A DNA stretch of 64,000 bases, taken from assembly GCA_015061945.1 (NCBI GenBank), contig SUVP01000007.1, forward strand, positions 1 to 64,000, written 5' to 3'. The first letter of the stretch is position 1, and each line of letters starts with the position of its first letter. Both the position numbers and the translations under genes were made by a program. This document shows, in pieces, positions 31,576 to 41,855 of the stretch. The notes beneath the pieces were generated by a model. It saw only the letters and a program-made list of their open reading frames with translations. It did no database searches and was not told the origin of the DNA. The stretch is from Opitutales bacterium (GTDB lineage Bacteria; Verrucomicrobiota; Verrucomicrobiia; Opitutales; Intestinicryptomonadaceae).

Positions 31576-31863
31576 TTACATATCTTTTTTGGATTTTTTA
31601 CCTAATTTTCCCGATAAAAAAGGTAGCTCAATTCCGAAGTAAGATAGCGAAGATATAAAGAGCATCGTAAAAAATGCTTCGTCAAGATTCCCGATAAATG
31701 GGATATTGTCGGGTATCTCAAAAAGTAGTCCAAACTGGATATTTAAAATCCAAATAGTCGAAATAATTAGACCTAAAAAAGCAAAAACTGAACCGACGCA
31801 CGACCCTCTATTTTTGCGTACATTCCGATTCACCGGTGTTTTGCTTAAACTATTTTCGCTCAC
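31576..31863 (-). CDS. Small membrane protein of unknown function
   Basis: 95 aa, about two hydrophobic helices; 4-bp overlap with the upstream ORF. Confidence 0.55.
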   Translation of the reverse strand: MSENSLSKTPVNRNVRKNRGSCVGSVFAFLGLIISTIWILNIQFGLLFEIPDNIPFIGNLDEAFFTMLFISSLSYFGIELPFLSGKLGKKSKKDM

Positions 31864-32783
31864 TTAGAGTCTCCTTTTCTCTCTTTCACCCCATCTTTAA
31901 AGGAATCAAAATCAAACGTATTAAAAATTATAGAAATCTTGCCGACATCGTCTTTGTGAATTCCCGCACAATCGAGAATATTTTTCATAACGTAATCTTC
32001 CACTGCAATGCGAGCTTGCATCGATGCCGACATCATATTTTGCGGATTTTTTCCACGAGCCACAAGATACGCTGGGAACGCTGTTTTTTGATAATTTTCA
32101 AGTGCCTTATTTACATCATCAGAAAAATCACTTGGGTTAGCACGACGTGTAAATTCAGTGTATTTCACAGGCGTATCACACGACAAAGAATCAAAATAAA
32201 ACGTGAAATGGAACTTGCCATCATCTCTTGATTTTCTGACATCAAATTTCACTCCACGAAGTGGAATATAATATTGGTAATGTGCTTCGATAGTCAGACG
32301 CAACGACGCTTTCAAAATTGCGTATTTTGAGAACTCTGGGCTGACGTCAATTTTCTCATCAACTTGTGCGACGATAAATTTATTTTCAGGTTTTGAACAT
32401 AAAAATTGTGCACCATAGACAACATCAACACTCGGCTTTTTATTCACAATTTTTTCGACCGTTTCAAGAGCTCTTTTTACTCCACTCGATATTGTGTTTG
32501 CTCCCACACCTGCGACTTTTTCAGCAGTCGAAAAAGTCATATAAACGGGATACATCGCAACAATCGCCAACACAACAATGATGCCAAAAAGGCAACCACA
32601 CAACGTTCGCAAATTCTTGCTTCGAGCAGTTATTTCAGCAATATCAGCGTCGCTAAATTCTTCTTTTTCTGTTTCAGATTCAACATCGACTTTAATATCA
32701 TCATCGTTTGAATCGGCAAGTGGGATATTTTCTTTTTCGTTCATTGGATTAAATTTTGTACGATATATTTTGACATCGTACAA
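31860..32783 (-). CDS. Single-pass membrane protein of unknown function
   Basis: 307 aa; acidic N-terminus, TM CLFGIIVVLAIVAMYPVYM, extracytoplasmic domain. Confidence 0.65.
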   Translation of the reverse strand: MYDVKIYRTKFNPMNEKENIPLADSNDDDIKVDVESETEKEEFSDADIAEITARSKNLRTLCGCLFGIIVVLAIVAMYPVYMTFSTAEKVAGVGANTISSGVKRALETVEKIVNKKPSVDVVYGAQFLCSKPENKFIVAQVDEKIDVSPEFSKYAILKASLRLTIEAHYQYYIPLRGVKFDVRKSRDDGKFHFTFYFDSLSCDTPVKYTEFTRRANPSDFSDDVNKALENYQKTAFPAYLVARGKNPQNMMSASMQARIAVEDYVMKNILDCAGIHKDDVGKISIIFNTFDFDSFKDGVKERKGDSK

Positions 32784-32804
32784 AGTTTTTTGTTCACAAA
32801 AATT

Positions 32805-33464
32805 TTATTTTATCGCCGAGTTTGCCGCCGAAATAAGAGCTTCACCATTCTTAAAAAATTCGGTGCCAGCTACGACAGTATCGCAACCACGAGATATACA
32901 TTCTGCGACGTTTTCAGCAGTAATTCCGCCATCAACTTCAATCCGATATGAGAGTTTTAATTCATCGCGTAATTTTGCCAAACGCTCGATTTTCTCGAGT
33001 GCTACTGGATTAAATTTCTGTCCGCCAAATCCTGGTTGAACGCTCATCACCAAGACTAAATCTACTCGAGGCAAATAAGGAATAACCGCACCTATTTCAG
33101 TTTTTGGATTAAACACAATACCGAGTTTTTTCCCAGCAGAATGAATATTGTCGAGTGTTGATGCAATCGGATAATCAGGTTCTGCGTGAATTGCGATAAG
33201 GTCAGCACCAGCATCAGCAAAAGCGTCGATATACAGATGTGGATTATCGAGCATCAAGTGGACATCGTAAAACATATCTGGAAATTTCTTTTTAAGTGCT
33301 TTCAAAAGCCCAGGACCAAAAGAGAGGTTGGGAACAAAATGCCCGTCCATTACATCAAAGTGAACCCACTTAAGCCCAGCATTTTTGATTTGTGCGACCG
33401 ACTCTCCGAGAGCCGAGTGATCACCACCGAGAATCGATGGTGCAATTTCCAATGAATTTACCAT
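32805..33464 (-). CDS. rpe: Ribulose-phosphate 3-epimerase
   Basis: APSILGGDHSALG, HFDVMDGHFVPNLSFGP, VMSVQPGFGGQKF, EVDGGI. Confidence 0.95.
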   Translation of the reverse strand: MVNSLEIAPSILGGDHSALGESVAQIKNAGLKWVHFDVMDGHFVPNLSFGPGLLKALKKKFPDMFYDVHLMLDNPHLYIDAFADAGADLIAIHAEPDYPIASTLDNIHSAGKKLGIVFNPKTEIGAVIPYLPRVDLVLVMSVQPGFGGQKFNPVALEKIERLAKLRDELKLSYRIEVDGGITAENVAECISRGCDTVVAGTEFFKNGEALISAANSAIK

Positions 33465-33973
33465 ATTCCGATTACAGCGTCTTTAATTTTTCCACCAAGT
33501 TCACGCATTAGCACAGGCATATTTTGATATTCGTTTCCGATAACATCGTTATTTCCGCCCATATAGAGCATTGCACGAGCTTTTACTTTTCTGTTCTTAA
33601 AAACTACATCACCATTTGAACGAGTAAGCGTGCAAACTGCGACAGCTTCCATTGCGTACGACGCTGCAAGTGCGGTATCGTCGGCACGCGTTGCGATAGG
33701 CACTCTGCGATAATCGATAAGCGTTGTCGAAAGTGTTGCTTGTGCGTCGCCTTCATAGGCAGTTTTCAACTGCGGAGTTTGGTTGATTGCGTTCGAGATT
33801 GCGTTTGTCAAAAGATTAGTTGCTTGTGGAGCGTAAGAATCGTTGCGAACGGGCTTAACATAAACCGACGAAAACGGCAAGTCTGTCGGAGTCCCTGCCA
33901 AGCGATAATTCGAGCAACCGCTCATAAAAATTGCCGATACCAAAATTACCAAAAATACGTTTAGAATTTTCAT
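33458..33973 (-). CDS. LptE-like LPS-assembly lipoprotein
   Basis: Lipobox FMSGCSNYRL; VYVKPVRNDSYAPQ; overlaps rpe start. Confidence 0.75.
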   Translation of the reverse strand: MKILNVFLVILVSAIFMSGCSNYRLAGTPTDLPFSSVYVKPVRNDSYAPQATNLLTNAISNAINQTPQLKTAYEGDAQATLSTTLIDYRRVPIATRADDTALAASYAMEAVAVCTLTRSNGDVVFKNRKVKARAMLYMGGNNDVIGNEYQNMPVLMRELGGKIKDAVIGIW

Positions 33974-33975
33974 TT

Positions 33976-35304
33976 TTACTGGATTGATTGAATTTCGTCA
34001 GAAGTCCATTGATAGAAACCGTCGTCAAACAAATATTCGTCGAGCGGTTCGCCGTAAATTGGAGCCAAACCTTCGTACGCTTGAACAGATCCATCAGCAT
34101 TGATTTTTTCGCCCAACGATGCCCCTGGAGTCTGCAAGAAATCTTCAAGCGACATAATTTGGAATTGTTCGTTTGCAAGATTAGAAACTTGTGTTTGGTC
34201 GTCAAATTGGTCGATAGTTGGCTTTTCATATCTGCCCCAGAACCAATCGTAAGGTGTCATTGGAGGAAGTACACCATCTTTAATTTTTTGCAACTGCACA
34301 CGGGCTTCGTCTGCGGCAGGGCTATTTGGAGCAAGTGTAATTGTTTCGTTATAGAAGATAGATGCCGCAATGTTATTGTTGCGATAGTAGTAGTAAAAAT
34401 CGCCCATAACCAAACGACTTCTCGCATAAGTATCACGCATTTTATCTAAACCTTCTTCAGCGTTTGCAACGCCAGCTTCTTGAGGGAAAAGAATCAAATA
34501 ATCTTGATAAAAACTAATTGCATTGCGAGTTGGCGTTTGGTCGTATTCAGGACCTGAAACCATATTGTTATAAACCTTCGCCATTTGCATATAAGCGTCG
34601 GGAGCGAACATACTTTTTGGATAGTTGTTGATAAGTCTATCGAGGGCGTCGATAGCTTCTTCAGGTTTATCTTCGCCTTCTGCGATGATAGAAATATTCA
34701 TCAATGCGATTGGTGCATAGTCGCTATAAGGAGCATTTTTTATAACAGATTCGTAGATTTTTATAGCGTCGTTATAATTCGAGAACCATGGGAACCAGCC
34801 CCACAAATACGGAGTTTTTCCACTTTGGATTATCGACGCAACGTTGTATTCTTCGCCGATAATCATATTGAATTTTGGATAATCTGGATAACGCTTAATA
34901 ACTTCTTCGAGCGATTGATAAGCGTCCATAAATTGTCCACGATTAGTATAAACAATCGCCATTTGGTAATATGCTTCGGGAGCGAAAATCGAGTCGGGAT
35001 ATTCTCTTACGACAGTATTGTAGTATGAGAGTGCTACTCTATTACTACCGTCCTCTTGAGCTTTTTTGCCCTCATTCATAGCTTCGAGAGCATTCTTTAC
35101 ATTTTTAGCTTCACCCAAAACACTGCCGACAACACCGCCTTGAACTTGCCATCCTTTATCAGCAGTCCAGACCAAGTCGGCATACAATGAACTGCATCCC
35201 AAAAGGGCGACTGCCAGCAAAGCCGATTTTATTTGATTACTAATTCTCATTATCGATGTTAATACAATATTATATTCGTAAAAATGGCAAATAAAATTTA
35301 ACAA
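33976..35304 (-). CDS. BamD/YfiO-like TPR outer-membrane assembly protein
   Basis: Repeated YPxSxFAPEAYYQMAxVY TPR units; signal sequence MRISNQIKSALLAVALLGCSS. Confidence 0.75.
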   Translation of the reverse strand: MLNFICHFYEYNIVLTSIMRISNQIKSALLAVALLGCSSLYADLVWTADKGWQVQGGVVGSVLGEAKNVKNALEAMNEGKKAQEDGSNRVALSYYNTVVREYPDSIFAPEAYYQMAIVYTNRGQFMDAYQSLEEVIKRYPDYPKFNMIIGEEYNVASIIQSGKTPYLWGWFPWFSNYNDAIKIYESVIKNAPYSDYAPIALMNISIIAEGEDKPEEAIDALDRLINNYPKSMFAPDAYMQMAKVYNNMVSGPEYDQTPTRNAISFYQDYLILFPQEAGVANAEEGLDKMRDTYARSRLVMGDFYYYYRNNNIAASIFYNETITLAPNSPAADEARVQLQKIKDGVLPPMTPYDWFWGRYEKPTIDQFDDQTQVSNLANEQFQIMSLEDFLQTPGASLGEKINADGSVQAYEGLAPIYGEPLDEYLFDDGFYQWTSDEIQSIQ

Positions 35305-35363
35305 AGCTTACACGATTACTTCTTTTTACGATTTTCCTAAGTTGAAGAATATTTATGGTAGCT

Positions 35364-35389
35364 TTTTACTTTACATTTAAGAAGTAAAA
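35364..35389. promoter_or_regulatory. Inverted repeat upstream of thrS
   Basis: TTTTACTT-tacatttaag-AAGTAAAA. Confidence 0.35.
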
Positions 35390-35405
35390 TACAGTATTTG
35401 TAAGA

Positions 35406-37232
35406 ATGAACGAAGAACTATTGAAAATCAGACACAGTGCTTCACACGTTTTGGCAACAGCAGTATTACGCTTGTTTCCAAACGCTAAACTCGATATCGG
35501 ACCTGCAACAGACACAGGTTTCTACTACGATTTCGACCTCGATCACAAATTTACCGCTGAAGACCTCGCAAATATCGAAGCAGAAATGAAGAAAATCATT
35601 TCTGAAAATCAGAAGTTTGAAATGTTTGAACTTTCGCGAGACGAAGCAAAAGCAAAAATCGAAGAAATTGGTCAAGCAGAGTTCAAGCTCGGCAGACTCG
35701 AAGACGTTCCAGAAGGTGAAAAAATCACATTCTATAAGAACGGAGAATTTTGCGATTTGTGTGCTGGTCCACACGTCGATTATTCGAAGCGTATCAAGGC
35801 ATTTAAACTTTTGTCAATCGCTGGTGCATACCATCGTGGAGACGAAAATAACAAGCAACTCCAACGTATCTATGGTACCGCATTTGCATCAAAAGATGAG
35901 CTTGAAAATTATCTCAAGCAAATGGAAGAAGCAAAATTACGCGACCACCGAAAACTCGGCAAAGAACTTGGGCTTTTCACAATTATCGACAGAGTTGGTC
36001 AAGGTATGATTCTTTGGAAACCAAAGGGAGCAATCCTCCGCCAAAGCTTGCAAAACTTTATCTTGGAACTTCTCAACGAACAAGGCTACCAACAAGTCTT
36101 TACGCCACACATCGGCAAGCTCGGACTCTTCCGTACAAGCGGACACTTCCCTTACTATAAGGAATCGCAATTTGTGCCGATTGTCGAACGCGATGCTCTC
36201 ACAAAAATGGCAGAAGAACATCTCGACATTGCAAAGTTTGAAGAAAAAATCGAGTCGGGCGAAGCTGAAGGTTTCTTGCTCAAGCCTATGAATTGCCCAT
36301 TCCACGTTGAAATTTACAAGTCAGACCCACACTCATACCGCGACTTGCCCGTTCGCTTGGCTGAATTTGGCAACGTGTATCGCTGGGAACAATCTGGCGA
36401 ACTCAACGGTATGACACGTGTTCGTGGATTCACTCAAGACGATGCTCACATCTTCTGCACACCTGAACAGCTCGACGAAGAAATTCAAGGCTGTCTCGAT
36501 CTCGTAAAAGAAGTGTTCGCAAAAATCGGTATGAAAGAATATCGTGTCAGAATTTCTTTGCGAGACCCTGCAAGCGACAAGTATGTCGGAGCAGAAGAAA
36601 ACTGGGTAAAGAGCGAAGAAGCAATCCGCAAAGCAGCAAAAACTTTGGGCGTTCCATTTACCGAAGAAATCGGCGAAGCAGCATTCTACGGACCAAAAAT
36701 CGACTTCGTTGTGAAAGACGTTATCGGACGTGAATGGCAACTCGGCACAGTTCAAGTTGACTATAACTTGCCTGAACGTTTCGACCTTTCATATATTGGA
36801 CAAGACAACAAAGCACATCGCCCAATTATGATTCACCGTGCACCATTTGGATCGCTCGAACGTTTCACAGGCGTGCTTATCGAACACTTTGGAGGCAACT
36901 TCCCAACATGGCTCGCACCTGAACAAGTCAGAATACTCACACTCAACGATGACGTTATTCCATTCGCTGACGAAGTATTCAAAATGCTCAAGAAAGCAGG
37001 AGTCCGTGTTTCAATCGACACAACTGCAGAAAAACTCGGTGCAAAAATTCGCAAAGCAGAAACAGAAAAGATTCCACATATGTTCGTTATCGGACGTAAA
37101 GAAGCTGAGTCAAAACAAGTGTCTGTTCGCTCACGTATTCGCAAAGCCTTTGAAGGTGTCAAGAGTGCCGAAGACGCAGTTGCAGAAATTGTCGAAGACA
37201 TCAAGCAACGCAATCTTCCAGACGGTTTCTAA
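35406..37232 (+). CDS. thrS: Threonyl-tRNA synthetase lacking the N-terminal TGS domain
   Basis: RHSASHVLATAVLRLFPNAKLDIGP editing domain begins at the N-terminus; MNCPFHVEIYKSDPHSYRDLPVRLAEFG; RVRGFTQDDAHIF; in-frame stop upstream at 35385. Confidence 0.95.
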   Translation: MNEELLKIRHSASHVLATAVLRLFPNAKLDIGPATDTGFYYDFDLDHKFTAEDLANIEAEMKKIISENQKFEMFELSRDEAKAKIEEIGQAEFKLGRLEDVPEGEKITFYKNGEFCDLCAGPHVDYSKRIKAFKLLSIAGAYHRGDENNKQLQRIYGTAFASKDELENYLKQMEEAKLRDHRKLGKELGLFTIIDRVGQGMILWKPKGAILRQSLQNFILELLNEQGYQQVFTPHIGKLGLFRTSGHFPYYKESQFVPIVERDALTKMAEEHLDIAKFEEKIESGEAEGFLLKPMNCPFHVEIYKSDPHSYRDLPVRLAEFGNVYRWEQSGELNGMTRVRGFTQDDAHIFCTPEQLDEEIQGCLDLVKEVFAKIGMKEYRVRISLRDPASDKYVGAEENWVKSEEAIRKAAKTLGVPFTEEIGEAAFYGPKIDFVVKDVIGREWQLGTVQVDYNLPERFDLSYIGQDNKAHRPIMIHRAPFGSLERFTGVLIEHFGGNFPTWLAPEQVRILTLNDDVIPFADEVFKMLKKAGVRVSIDTTAEKLGAKIRKAETEKIPHMFVIGRKEAESKQVSVRSRIRKAFEGVKSAEDAVAEIVEDIKQRNLPDGF

Positions 37233-37257
37233 ATCGGAAAAATCAAATTTAAACAAT

Positions 37258-37291
37258 CAAAAATACGTCAAGGTCTTGGCGTATTTTTTTT
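37258..37291 (+). terminator. Intrinsic terminator after thrS
   Basis: AAAAATACGTCAAG-gt-CTTGGCGTATTTTTTT. Confidence 0.75.
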
Positions 37292-37349
37292 GTCTGTACA
37301 TCAAATTCACTTTTGATAAAAATTTATATTTTTAAAAGATTATATCGAG

Positions 37350-39512
37350 ATGAAAAAAATCACATACATTTTAATTGTACTTCAAATTTGTTGTTTGGCA
37401 TTGTCGAGTTTTGCAGACATCAAACCAATTTTCAAACATACCTTTAATACGCTAAAAGGCTGGGATATTCGCAACGGAATTACATATCAACAACAAGGCG
37501 ATAGCGTCATTCTTTCAAAAGGCGAAGGCTTGTTTTTTAAACGTATTCCAGTCGACCCTGGTCGAAAATATGAGCTGAAGTTAACAGGTAGTGGCAATGG
37601 GATTGTACATATCGGTTGGGCTGAAATTGTCTTCGATAATCCCTTTAAACAATCAAATGAATTTAAGACATCATTCAAAGTTCCAAACGCATCAAACCCA
37701 AGAATGATGTTGCGATTTATACCACACAAAAATAGCGAATTTAAAATAACAACAGTAGAATTAACACCACTTCCAGAACCAAAAGATTGGGTACGCCATA
37801 ATCGCAAAGAGATTGAAAACAGCAAGCCCGAACCAAAAGTTGTGCGAGGCATAGCAATAAATAATTTCGACAATAAAAAAGCAAAAATAATAAAAAAAAC
37901 TTTCGCAAAAACAGTAATTATCGGCTTCAAAAATAAATCCGATTTAAAGAAGTTGAATACGCAAATTGATATCGCTTTGCAAAATGATTTTCTCCCGATT
38001 GTATCATTAAACAATTCAAAAAATCTTTTTGAAACTTGGCTTGAAGCAAAAAAATCGTTGGGCGATAGACTCGAAAAAATCTATGCGTTCGTCTTATCTA
38101 CGCCAGACGTCCCACGCAACGACATCAACAATTTGGTAAAAAAGTTGCGTCCAGAATTCCCGAACTCGTGGTTTATTTTCAACACATCTATTCAGAATTA
38201 TCCGGAACTAAACCCTATCGACGATAAAAAAATTATCTACTCTGCATACATCACAAAATCGGCGGAAATGAAAAAGGTCGCCGAGTTTAAAAATATGCTC
38301 CCTGCTCCATTTATGGCTTTCGGCAACGCTGATTTAGCACACGCTTTTGAAGCGTACGCAGTAAGTTGGATTATCGGAACATCGAGCCAAAACTTGATTG
38401 CAACTTTGCAAAAAGTCGCACGCCCGATGCACAAAGGTGGAAACACAGAAGAACAAATGCAAAGCCTCGTGAATTCGTTTAACAGAATTCGCAAACAAGG
38501 CACACTTGAATTTGCATACGCAACCGATACGCACTATCATTCATCTGAAAAAATCACAGCAAATTCTTGCACGCCAATGCATATGCGAGAAATGGCAAAA
38601 GTTGCAAAATATTTGAAGCTCGATTTTGTCGCAAATGGTGGCGATATGGTACAAGGTGCAAAACCTCGACAAGAAAATGTAAAAGATATGCGTGAAGTTA
38701 TCGAAGCAATGGCGACTTCAGATCTGCCTGTCTTTGCGACAATCGGCAACCACGACGACGGCGTTTTCTGGTGCTTGCACAAATACCCAAAGTCAGACAT
38801 CTCACTCATCACAACTGGCGAAGATTGGCATAACGCTTGCGTTAAAGATGTCGCATTAGGCAGGGGTGCAGTAGGCGACAAAAATTTCGACAAAGCAAAT
38901 TATTTTTATATGGATTTTCCTGAATCGAAAATTCGTGTAATCACAATGGCGATGAGCGAAAATCCAATGACAATCGGCAAGAATGGAAGATTTGTAATTG
39001 ACTCGTGCGGATTGCTGGGCGTAAGCCCACGACAACTCGATTGGCTCGCACATCAAGCACTGAATTTTTCAGACAAGCCCGATGCGAAAGAATGGGGCGT
39101 GATATTTATCAGCCACACTGAACTTTCAAAAAATATGCCAAACGGAAAACTCACAATGGGCGTTATAGACGCTTTCATTAACGGAAAAAAATTTGAGGGC
39201 GAAACAAAGAAAGTTTTGTTTGCTTCAAAAGTATCGTGCGATTTCTCACAGCAAGGGAAAATCCCTGTACTAATGAATATCTGTGGGCATATGCACGACG
39301 ACCATATCGCATATTCTCCACTCGGCTATTTGCAAGTTAGAACTTTGCAAGATAGAGCTAAACGCGAAGAACCAAATCACCCCGACCGCATAATGAATAC
39401 ACCAAGCGAGTCGTCGTGGTCGCTCGTAAGTGTAGACCGAAAAAATAACGAAGTAATCCTTTTGCGATACGGTGCTGGCATCGATATGAAAGCACCTCTT
39501 TTGAAAAAATAA
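37350..39512 (+). CDS. Secreted multidomain metallophosphoesterase
   Basis: ATDTHYH, NGGDMV, ATIGNHDDG, SHTEL, CGHMHDDH calcineurin-like motifs; N-terminal jelly-roll-like module. Confidence 0.78.
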   Translation: MKKITYILIVLQICCLALSSFADIKPIFKHTFNTLKGWDIRNGITYQQQGDSVILSKGEGLFFKRIPVDPGRKYELKLTGSGNGIVHIGWAEIVFDNPFKQSNEFKTSFKVPNASNPRMMLRFIPHKNSEFKITTVELTPLPEPKDWVRHNRKEIENSKPEPKVVRGIAINNFDNKKAKIIKKTFAKTVIIGFKNKSDLKKLNTQIDIALQNDFLPIVSLNNSKNLFETWLEAKKSLGDRLEKIYAFVLSTPDVPRNDINNLVKKLRPEFPNSWFIFNTSIQNYPELNPIDDKKIIYSAYITKSAEMKKVAEFKNMLPAPFMAFGNADLAHAFEAYAVSWIIGTSSQNLIATLQKVARPMHKGGNTEEQMQSLVNSFNRIRKQGTLEFAYATDTHYHSSEKITANSCTPMHMREMAKVAKYLKLDFVANGGDMVQGAKPRQENVKDMREVIEAMATSDLPVFATIGNHDDGVFWCLHKYPKSDISLITTGEDWHNACVKDVALGRGAVGDKNFDKANYFYMDFPESKIRVITMAMSENPMTIGKNGRFVIDSCGLLGVSPRQLDWLAHQALNFSDKPDAKEWGVIFISHTELSKNMPNGKLTMGVIDAFINGKKFEGETKKVLFASKVSCDFSQQGKIPVLMNICGHMHDDHIAYSPLGYLQVRTLQDRAKREEPNHPDRIMNTPSESSWSLVSVDRKNNEVILLRYGAGIDMKAPLLKK

Positions 39513-39593
39513 AATTCTTTTTTACTTCACAAATACAACAGATTTTTTTACTCTCTAAAACACACATAAACATAACCTAATTAAATACGACAA

Positions 39594-41771
39594 ATGAAAA
39601 AAATTACAAAATTACTACTCTTCATTTCGGCATTGATACTCTCATTGCCGACTTTTGGAGCACTCGCCAAGCCATTCAAACACACCTTCTCAACAGTAAA
39701 AGGTTGGGATATTCGCAACGGGAACGTCTATCATATCGAAGGCGATACTGTTGTTATCACAAAAGGAAATGGACTTTTCTTTAAGCGTATTCCTGGCGAT
39801 CCTGGCCGCGAGTACGAAATCAAATTAACAGGTAGTGGAAACGGTAAAGTATCTATCGGTTGGGATGAAGTTGTCTTTGACGATCCATTTAAAGAATCAA
39901 ACCAATACCACAAAAAATTTAGAGTTCCAGAAGACACAAGAGATAGAATTATGCTACGTTTTCAGCCGAAAAACGATGGCACACCATTTAAAATCACAAC
40001 TGTTGAATTCAATCCACTTCCAGATCCAGATGGTTGGGTTCGCCACGATAGAAAAGACTTGTTAAAGAATCGTCCTAATCCGCAAATAGTACGCGGTATG
40101 ACAAGCGGAACACTCGACGCCGACAAAGCGAAAATGATGAAAGACGCATATGCGAAAGTCGTTATGATTAAATTTCAAAATGTCGACGAACTCGCATCTG
40201 TCAACGAACAAGTCGACATCGCTTTGAAAACTGGACTTATCCCGATTGTCGCATTAAATTCAAATAAAGATCTCGAAACAACTTGGTTGAAAGCAAAAGA
40301 AACACTTGGTGCAAGACTCGAAAAAATCTACGCTTTAGTTTTGTCAAACGACAAAGTATCAAGAGACAATTTTAACGCATTAGTTAAAAAGCTCCGTCCG
40401 CAATTCCCAAATTCGTGGTTCGTCTTCAACGCTAATCAAAAACTTTATCCAAGACTCAATCCGATTGATGACCTGAAAATCATCTATGCGGGAACTTTCA
40501 CAAAGCCTGAAACAAGCAATAATATCAAAAAGTTCCGCAATATGACACCAGCTCCAATAATGGCATTCGGTAGCTCAAAAATGGTAAATACTTTTGAAGG
40601 GCTTGGCGTAAGCTGGATAATTAGTAGTTTGCCAAAAAACCTCAAGCGAAACATCGCAAAGATTTCTCGCCCAATGCACAAAGGCGGAACAGCCGAAGAA
40701 CAAATGCAAAGCCTTATCAAGACTTTCAAAAAGAATCGCAAACAAGGAACTCTTGAATTTGCATTTGCAACCGACACGCACTACCACTCATCGAAGAAAA
40801 TTACCCCTGCTTCGCGTACTCCAGAACATATGCGAGAAATGGCAAAAGTCGCTAAAGAATTAAAGCTCGACTTTGTCGCAAATGGTGGCGATATGGTCAA
40901 TGGAGCAAGACCTCGTGAAGAAAATGTAAAGGATATGCGTGAAGTTATCGAAGCAATGGCGACATCGGGTCTGCCCGTATTTGCTACAATCGGTAACCAC
41001 GACGACGGTGTTTTCTGGGTATTAAAGAAGTTCAAGAAGTCAGATATTGCACTCATCGCAACAGGCGAAGATTGGCACAACACTTGCGTTAAAGATGTCG
41101 CATTAGGCAAAGGTGCAATCGGCGACAAAAATTTTGAGAAGGCAAATTATTTCTATATGGATTTCCCAGAATCGAAAATCCGCTTCATCAACACTTGCGT
41201 AAGCGAAAACCCAATGACAATCGGCAAGAACGGCAAGTTTGTAATAGACTCGTGTGGTCTTTACGATATCAGTGCAAGGCAACTCGATTGGTTGATTACA
41301 CAAGCTCTGAATTTCTCCGATAAGCCCGACGCAAAAGAATGGAGCGTTGTGTTGCTCAGCCATACAATCCTCAATGGTGGTATGCCAAACGGGAACTTGA
41401 TTATGGGCGTATTCAAAGCATTTATCAATGGTGAAAAATTCCAAGGTAAGTCTAAAAAAGGCGTACCATTCCCAGCAAATATTGCTTGCGATTTCTCAAA
41501 ACAAGGACCTATCCCGATTCTTATGAATATCGCAGGGCACAAACACGTTGATAAAATATCGTACTCGCCGTTGGGATACCTCAATGTTATTACACTCAAC
41601 GATAGAACAACAAATAAAACTATCGAACGCAAGATTGGTACACCGTCAGAATCGTCATGGTCGCTCGTAACAATCGATAGACAAAAAGGCGAAGCAACTA
41701 TCTTGCGATACGGTGCTGGTGTCGATATGCAAGCTCCTCTATTCAACCCAAATTTGAAAAAGAAAAACTAA
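39594..41771 (+). CDS. Secreted multidomain metallophosphoesterase, tandem paralog
   Basis: Same architecture; ATDTHYH, NGGDMV, ATIGNHDDG, SHTIL, AGHKHVDK. Confidence 0.78.
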   Translation: MKKITKLLLFISALILSLPTFGALAKPFKHTFSTVKGWDIRNGNVYHIEGDTVVITKGNGLFFKRIPGDPGREYEIKLTGSGNGKVSIGWDEVVFDDPFKESNQYHKKFRVPEDTRDRIMLRFQPKNDGTPFKITTVEFNPLPDPDGWVRHDRKDLLKNRPNPQIVRGMTSGTLDADKAKMMKDAYAKVVMIKFQNVDELASVNEQVDIALKTGLIPIVALNSNKDLETTWLKAKETLGARLEKIYALVLSNDKVSRDNFNALVKKLRPQFPNSWFVFNANQKLYPRLNPIDDLKIIYAGTFTKPETSNNIKKFRNMTPAPIMAFGSSKMVNTFEGLGVSWIISSLPKNLKRNIAKISRPMHKGGTAEEQMQSLIKTFKKNRKQGTLEFAFATDTHYHSSKKITPASRTPEHMREMAKVAKELKLDFVANGGDMVNGARPREENVKDMREVIEAMATSGLPVFATIGNHDDGVFWVLKKFKKSDIALIATGEDWHNTCVKDVALGKGAIGDKNFEKANYFYMDFPESKIRFINTCVSENPMTIGKNGKFVIDSCGLYDISARQLDWLITQALNFSDKPDAKEWSVVLLSHTILNGGMPNGNLIMGVFKAFINGEKFQGKSKKGVPFPANIACDFSKQGPIPILMNIAGHKHVDKISYSPLGYLNVITLNDRTTNKTIERKIGTPSESSWSLVTIDRQKGEATILRYGAGVDMQAPLFNPNLKKKN

Positions 41772-41791
41772 GTAAATTTCATTCACCTCAC

Positions 41792-41823
41792 AAAACGCAG
41801 AGCCACAAACTCTGCGTTTTTTT
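41792..41823 (+). terminator. Intrinsic terminator
   Basis: AAAACGCAGAG-ccacaaa-CTCTGCGTTTTTTT. Confidence 0.85.
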
Positions 41824-41855
41824 ATTTTCACACAACTTATGCCGATTCTTCTTTT

